Part shown: piece after piece, positions 60,290 to 64,000 of the stretch
Layout: the number at the start of each line of letters is the position of its first letter
Numbering within the stretch: the stretch's first letter is position 1
Source: Achromobacter sp. AONIH1
GTDB lineage: Bacteria > Pseudomonadota > Gammaproteobacteria > Burkholderiales > Burkholderiaceae_B
DNA: 64,000 nt
Direction of reading: 5' to 3'
Assembly: GCF_002902905.1 (NCBI RefSeq)
Contig: NZ_CP026124.1
Span: forward strand, 5,828,001 to 5,892,000
The notes under the pieces: generated by a model
Seen by the model: only the letters and a program-made list of their open reading frames with translations
What the model was told of the DNA's origin: nothing
The model's database searches: none
Translations under genes and position numbers: made by a program

Positions 60290-60793
60290 TTAGTGCGTCG
60301 TCGGCTCGGCCGCGGATTCGGCCTGCGCCTCGGACAGCGATTCCTGGGACTGCCCGGCTTCCTCGCCGGCGCCCGGCGTGGCGTTGGCGCGCAGGAACAG
60401 CAGGAATTCCTGCAGCAGGCGGTCCCACAGTTCGGTGGTGGCGAGCAGATAATTCTCGGACACGCCGCCGGCCACGATCACGTCCAGTTCCAGCACCAGG
60501 AAGGCGCCTTGCACGGTCAGCCGGGCGAAGCGCTTTTCCACGTTCCAGCGCTCGGCCAGGCCGGCCGGCAGCTCGCCCTGCACGCGCAGCGCGCAGCTCA
60601 GCGTGTAGTCCAGGAACTGGCCTTCCGGCAGGGCCGGGTTGCCCATGCGCGCGGCAAAGCCCACGCCCTGGCTGGCGCTGAGCAGCTGCACCATGCCGTT
60701 CTGCTCGGACACGGTGACGCGGTAGCCGGCCGATTGCAGCACTTCCTGCAGGCGTTCGGCGCTCACGTCGAGAATCAGGTTGGAGTCGGTCAT
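60290..60793 (-). CDS. YbjN domain-containing protein, 167 aa
   Basis: This small cytoplasmic YbjN-fold protein reads LILDVSAERLQEVLQSAGYRVTVSEQN, GFAARMGN, LAERWNVEKRFARLTVQGAFLVLELDVIVAGGVSENYL and ATTELWDRLLQEFLLFL. YbjN is linked to regulation of motility, stress and membrane-protein processes in E. coli, but its mechanism is unknown. Start ATG 60793 has AAGGA 7 bp upstream; the ATG at 60799 overlaps it. The tail is acidic and unstructured. Confidence 0.8.
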   Translation of the reverse strand: MTDSNLILDVSAERLQEVLQSAGYRVTVSEQNGMVQLLSASQGVGFAARMGNPALPEGQFLDYTLSCALRVQGELPAGLAERWNVEKRFARLTVQGAFLVLELDVIVAGGVSENYLLATTELWDRLLQEFLLFLRANATPGAGEEAGQSQESLSEAQAESAAEPTTH

Positions 60794-60811
60794 CGTCATT
60801 TCCTTGCGGGT

Positions 60812-61516
60812 TTATTTGGTTTGGGCCTGCATCGCTGCCGAGGCCGGGACCTGCGCGTCGTACAGCTTGTCGCCGTACTCCTGCGCCTGTTCCTCGAACT
60901 TCACGCGCGCGCTGCGGGCGAAGGGCTGGCGCATGGCCATCATGTCGCCCGTGCTGACGCGCTCGTAGGCGTTCAGGATGTCCTTGCCGGCCTGGTACAT
61001 CTCGCGGTTCTTGGCGACGCAGCTCTTGACCTGCTCGTCGCGCTGGGCCAGCGCGCCGGCCAGCTTGGCGCGCTCGCTTTCCTTGGTGCGCGCCAGGACC
61101 AGCAGCTCGTCGTAGGCGCCCTTGAACTTGCCCAGCTGGGCGTTGCTGGCGGCGATCTGCGACTGGGCGCTTTCCAGCACGGCGCTCTGCTGCTGCGACA
61201 GCTTCTCGGCCTGGCCCTGGGCGCGGGCAAGCTGACCGCGCAAGGCTTCCAGCTCCTTCTGCGCCGCATCGCGCTGCGCCTCGGCCGCCGCCTTGGCGGC
61301 GTTGACCTGGGCCTGCTCGCTCTGCATCTGCTGCAGCTGCTGCGTGGTGCTGCGCAGCTGCGCGCGCAGCTTCTCTTCCATGCTTTCGGCTTGCGCGGCG
61401 CCGCCCAGCGTCAGGCCCGCGGCGCACAGCGCCGCCATGGCCGCCAGCCGGCGGCCGCGCCCGGCCGACAGCGGCGCGGACCGGCCGGATTCATCCCATA
61501 CGGTGTGCATGTCCAT
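60812..61516 (-). CDS. Periplasmic coiled-coil protein, 234 aa
   Basis: The signal-like segment RLAAMAALCAAGLTLGGAAQAE is followed by about 130 residues of Gln/Ala/Glu-rich heptads (EEKLRAQLRSTTQQLQQMQSEQ onward to about residue 150), a predicted coiled coil. A compact C-terminal portion follows with one Cys and GYDKLYDAQ-like ending (EYGDKLYDAQVPASAAMQ). It may bridge the porin/TonB complex and periplasm. No named family. The start could be 61516 or 61510. Confidence 0.75.
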   Translation of the reverse strand: MDMHTVWDESGRSAPLSAGRGRRLAAMAALCAAGLTLGGAAQAESMEEKLRAQLRSTTQQLQQMQSEQAQVNAAKAAAEAQRDAAQKELEALRGQLARAQGQAEKLSQQQSAVLESAQSQIAASNAQLGKFKGAYDELLVLARTKESERAKLAGALAQRDEQVKSCVAKNREMYQAGKDILNAYERVSTGDMMAMRQPFARSARVKFEEQAQEYGDKLYDAQVPASAAMQAQTK

Positions 61517-61520
61517 GGCC

Positions 61521-63215
61521 TCAGAACCTGGCGTTGATCTCGAACTGCATGGTGTCGATGGCCAGCGGCGCGCCGTAGACTTCCTTGGTGCTCATCCAGC
61601 GCAACACGCCATAGACGTTCTTGTCGAAGGCGTAGCTGCCGCCGATGTAGTAGCCGCGCGCGTTGGTGCCGCCCTGGTGGAACGACGAATCGTTGAAGCC
61701 GTCGGGCAAGGCATCCGGCTGGATGTACTTGTAGCCGACGAAGGCCAGCCAGTCGCCCTTCTCCTTCAGGTCGAACGAACGGCCCAGCGTGGCCTGCAGC
61801 ATCCAGGCGTTCGGACCGCTCTGCACTTCGCCGTTCTCGTTGAAGTTGTTGACCAGATGACCCTGCGAGCGGCTCCAGATCTTGCCCTTGCTGTAGGCCA
61901 GATTGCGGATGTAGTTGCCGTTCAGGCGCAGGCCCAGGCCGTCGAACACGCGCGTATCCCAGCGCAGGTTCACGTCCAGCAGGTCGAACTTGGACGCCAG
62001 GCCCACGAACTGCGGCTGCGGCGTGGCGCCGGGGTTGGCCGGATTGGCCATGATGTCGCGCAGCAGGAACAGCGTGTTGCCCTTCTGCATGAAGGCCGGA
62101 CGCGACCAGTCGGTGTCGCAGTTCTGGTCGCCGTTCCACGGCGAGCAGGGGCTGGAGCGCTTGCCCGCGATATTGTCGAAGTGGTAGTAGGCCAGCGAGC
62201 CGCGCAGCGTGTTCCTGTTGTTGACCTTCCACTCGGCGCCGGCCTGGGCGGCCAGCAGCCATTTGTCCTCGCTCTTGCCTTCCTTGAAGGACGACGAGTT
62301 CCAGCCGTTGGCGCTGTACTCGGTGGAGAAGGCGCCCAGCGTGCCGAACAGCGTCACGTCGCGGCCCTGCAGCGGGTGCTTGAAGATCGCGGCCACGCCG
62401 TCGAAGTTCAGGTCGTTCGAGAACAGCATGTCGGTGGAATCGAACGGATTGCCGATGCGTCCGCCGGTGACGGTGGCCCACTTGGTCGGACGGTAGGTCA
62501 GGTAGGCCTGGTCCAGCCAGATGTCCTTCTTGGACATGCCGCCGCCCAGCGTCTGCGAGGTCGACACCGGGCTGTCGTCGCTGCCCGTGGCCAGGCGGAT
62601 GCCGGCGGTCCAGGACTCGGACAGCTCGGCGCGCACGCCCAGGCGGGCGCGCACGCGCAGCTGGTTGCGGCGGTCTTCGCGCGTGTTCAGCATCGGCGGG
62701 TAGCTGTTGCCGCCTTGCGGATTGACGTCGTACGGCCCCTTGGCGTTCAAGCGCGCGAAATCGGTGATTTCGTTGCTGTTGCTGCCCGAGTACAGGCGCG
62801 ACTCGTCGCGCACGCGCACATCGCCCTCGACCGTGATGCGCGAAACCCAGTCGGGGAAGGTGTTCGGCTGGGCCCAGTTCTCTTCCTTGGCCTGGGTCAT
62901 CACTTCGGCCTTGACCTCGTCGCGGATCTGGTCGCGCACGGTCTGCGGGATGTACGGCACGCGCACGTCGCCAGCCTGCGCCACGGCGGCGCCACGGTCA
63001 TTGCCGGTCGCGCGCGCGCTCTTGGCCTCGGCCTCGGCCTGCGCCACCAGCGCGTCGGCCTGGTCCTGCTTGATCACGCCCTGCTGCACCAGCAGGCGGA
63101 TCAGGTTGACGGTCGCGTTCTCGGACGGGGCCGGCGCGGCCTGCGCCGGCAGCGCCACGGCGCCCGCGGCGGCCAGGGCCAGCGCGGCGGCCAGTCGGTT
63201 GAGTTGGAACTTCAT
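61521..63215 (-). CDS. Putative outer membrane porin (Porin_5 family)
   Basis: This 564-aa protein has a signal peptide (AAALALAAAGAVALPAQAA). An N-terminal coiled helix (LIRLLVQQGVIKQDQADALVAQAEAEAK) is typical of oligomerisation in this family. The barrel begins around RITVEGDVRVRDESRLYSG, has alternating amphipathic strands and ends with NARF, the terminal Phe recognised by BAM. It resembles the Porin_5 'putative porin' family found with TonB systems in Proteobacteria. The transported solute is unknown. It is 37 bp downstream of the tonB-like gene. Confidence 0.88.
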   Translation of the reverse strand: MKFQLNRLAAALALAAAGAVALPAQAAPAPSENATVNLIRLLVQQGVIKQDQADALVAQAEAEAKSARATGNDRGAAVAQAGDVRVPYIPQTVRDQIRDEVKAEVMTQAKEENWAQPNTFPDWVSRITVEGDVRVRDESRLYSGSNSNEITDFARLNAKGPYDVNPQGGNSYPPMLNTREDRRNQLRVRARLGVRAELSESWTAGIRLATGSDDSPVSTSQTLGGGMSKKDIWLDQAYLTYRPTKWATVTGGRIGNPFDSTDMLFSNDLNFDGVAAIFKHPLQGRDVTLFGTLGAFSTEYSANGWNSSSFKEGKSEDKWLLAAQAGAEWKVNNRNTLRGSLAYYHFDNIAGKRSSPCSPWNGDQNCDTDWSRPAFMQKGNTLFLLRDIMANPANPGATPQPQFVGLASKFDLLDVNLRWDTRVFDGLGLRLNGNYIRNLAYSKGKIWSRSQGHLVNNFNENGEVQSGPNAWMLQATLGRSFDLKEKGDWLAFVGYKYIQPDALPDGFNDSSFHQGGTNARGYYIGGSYAFDKNVYGVLRWMSTKEVYGAPLAIDTMQFEINARF

Positions 63216-63252
63216 TGTCTTGACACTCCAGGGATCTGTTCGGTTCGTGATT

Positions 63253-63966
63253 TCAGGAGGGACGGCGGCCGGTCAGCGAGGCGCGGATGGGCATGCTGAC
63301 CGAGGCCGGCGGACGTTCGTCCAGCGCAGGCACCGCGCGCAAGGCCGCCACCACGCGGGCGTCGACGTCCGCATCGCCGCTGGACTTGGTGAGCTCGACG
63401 CGCGTGACCTGCCCGCTCGCCGTCAGCCAGATGTTGGCCTGCAGGCGGAAGGTCAGGTTGCGGGTGCGCTCGTCCTCGCGCAGGATCTTCTGCAGCGCGT
63501 AGGCGAGGTACTGGCTGTACGTGGCGTTGCCGGCGCGGCCGCCGCCGCCGCCCGACATGCCCTTGCCCTGACCGGCGCCGATGTTGAAGGCGTCGTTGCC
63601 GGCCTGCGCGTCGCCATCGATCTGCATCGGGTTGGCGAGGTCGTCGGCCGGCCGAGGCGGCGCCTCGTCCTGCGGCTTGGGCGGCTCGGGCGTGGGCACG
63701 GGCTCAGGCTCGGGCACGGGCTGCTGCTCTTCCTTGGGCTGCTCGGGCTCCGGCGGTTTCTCGGGCTCGGGCGGCGGCGGAGGAGGCGGCGGCAGCGGAA
63801 TGATGGCCGACACCTTCGGCGGCTCGCGCCGCACGCCGGACATGTCATTGGCCCAGCGCCACAGCAGATAGGCCGCGGCGGCCAGCGCCACGGCCACCGC
63901 CGCCAGCTTCAGCCAGCGCAGCGCCGGACGCCGCGCGCGCGGGGAATCGGATTCAGGAAACGACAT
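63253..63966 (-). CDS. TonB-type energy transducer
   Basis: This 237-aa protein has a single N-terminal anchor (LKLAAVAVALAAAAYLLW) and a Pro/Glu-rich periplasmic arm (PPPPPPPPEPEKPPEPEQPK and so on, about 52-115). A Gly-rich hinge precedes a C-terminal TonB domain (NLTFRLQANIWLTASGQVTRVELTKSSGDADVDARVVAALRAV). TonB couples the inner-membrane proton motive force to outer-membrane proteins; this one is likely dedicated to the adjacent porin or another receptor. ExbB/ExbD genes probably lie just beyond the window. Confidence 0.87.
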   Translation of the reverse strand: MSFPESDSPRARRPALRWLKLAAVAVALAAAAYLLWRWANDMSGVRREPPKVSAIIPLPPPPPPPPEPEKPPEPEQPKEEQQPVPEPEPVPTPEPPKPQDEAPPRPADDLANPMQIDGDAQAGNDAFNIGAGQGKGMSGGGGGRAGNATYSQYLAYALQKILREDERTRNLTFRLQANIWLTASGQVTRVELTKSSGDADVDARVVAALRAVPALDERPPASVSMPIRASLTGRRPS

Positions 63967-63983
63967 GACGTTTGCCTCGGCCC

Positions 63984-64000
63984 CTATTGCGGCTTGCCGG
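63984..64000 (-). CDS. 3' end of an upstream gene (perhaps exbD)
   Basis: Only the last few codons lie in the window (GKPQ and a TAG stop at 63984-63986), 17 bp before the tonB-like ATG. The position suggests an ExbB/ExbD gene of the same operon. The sequence is too short to prove it. Confidence 0.25.

Noticed and set aside
1..64000. CRISPR array, rRNA operon, riboswitch
   Set aside because: I looked for regular short repeats with spacers, conserved rRNA segments and known leader folds and saw none. The only RNA genes found are the two tRNAs.

Overview
The window is a high-GC betaproteobacterial chromosome segment. MutS, BamC, DapA, the L16 hydroxylase, YciO, pyridoxal kinase and the intergenic repeat style all point to the Alcaligenaceae (Bordetella/Achromobacter group). 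The species cannot be fixed from the sequence alone. It carries two tRNA genes (His-GTG and Arg-TCT), no rRNA and no CRISPR array.

Layout. 1-3.75 kb: the right end of an integrative element, with a chain of small overlapping phage-type genes, an AlpA-like excisionase and a P4-type integrase abutting mutS. 3.8-12.9 kb: core genes mutS-roxA, a small lipoprotein, the yciO-M50 protease-dapA-bamC block and a YpfJ-type zinc peptidase. 13-22.7 kb: accessory and household genes (DUF1828-like pair, GNATs, ArsR/MFS pair, PaiB, GrpB, cupin, DUF4189), with one decayed gene. 22.8-32.3 kb: tRNA-His, cardiolipin synthase, a 3-HIBADH-family dehydrogenase, MFS, RidA, a 166-bp foldback element (MITE-like), a TonB-C-like protein, a trypsin-like protease, a DegQ-type protease and a MocR regulator. 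32.9-37 kb: decayed DNA, HicAB and a 902-residue classical autotransporter.

37-47.2 kb is the most distinctive region. It is a tightly packed seven-gene minus-strand operon: PhyH dioxygenase, Baeyer-Villiger-type monooxygenase, HSL-type esterase, unknown multi-span membrane protein, class III aminotransferase, GMC dehydrogenase and aminoaldehyde dehydrogenase. Upstream are two copies of the dyad TTGGTCA-N2-TGACC and a TetR regulator. The enzyme set reads as a complete oxidative route for an amine-containing ketone or alicyclic compound whose identity I cannot name.

47.2-48.8 kb is gene-poor, with tRNA-like remnants and the tRNA-Arg gene. 49-55.7 kb: a probable pipecolate/lysine catabolic locus, with an XRE-cupin regulator, AmaA-like FAD oxidase and polar amino acid ABC transporter on one strand and AmaB-type ALDH7 on the other. 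55.8-64 kb: a family-like intergenic repeat, OMPLA phospholipase (pldA), pyridoxal kinase (pdxY), then a minus-strand envelope cluster: TonB, Porin_5-type porin, coiled-coil protein, YbjN-domain protein and PpiC-type isomerase. This cluster ends in a DUF2384/RES toxin-antitoxin-like pair whose toxin appears to lack the usual glutamate.
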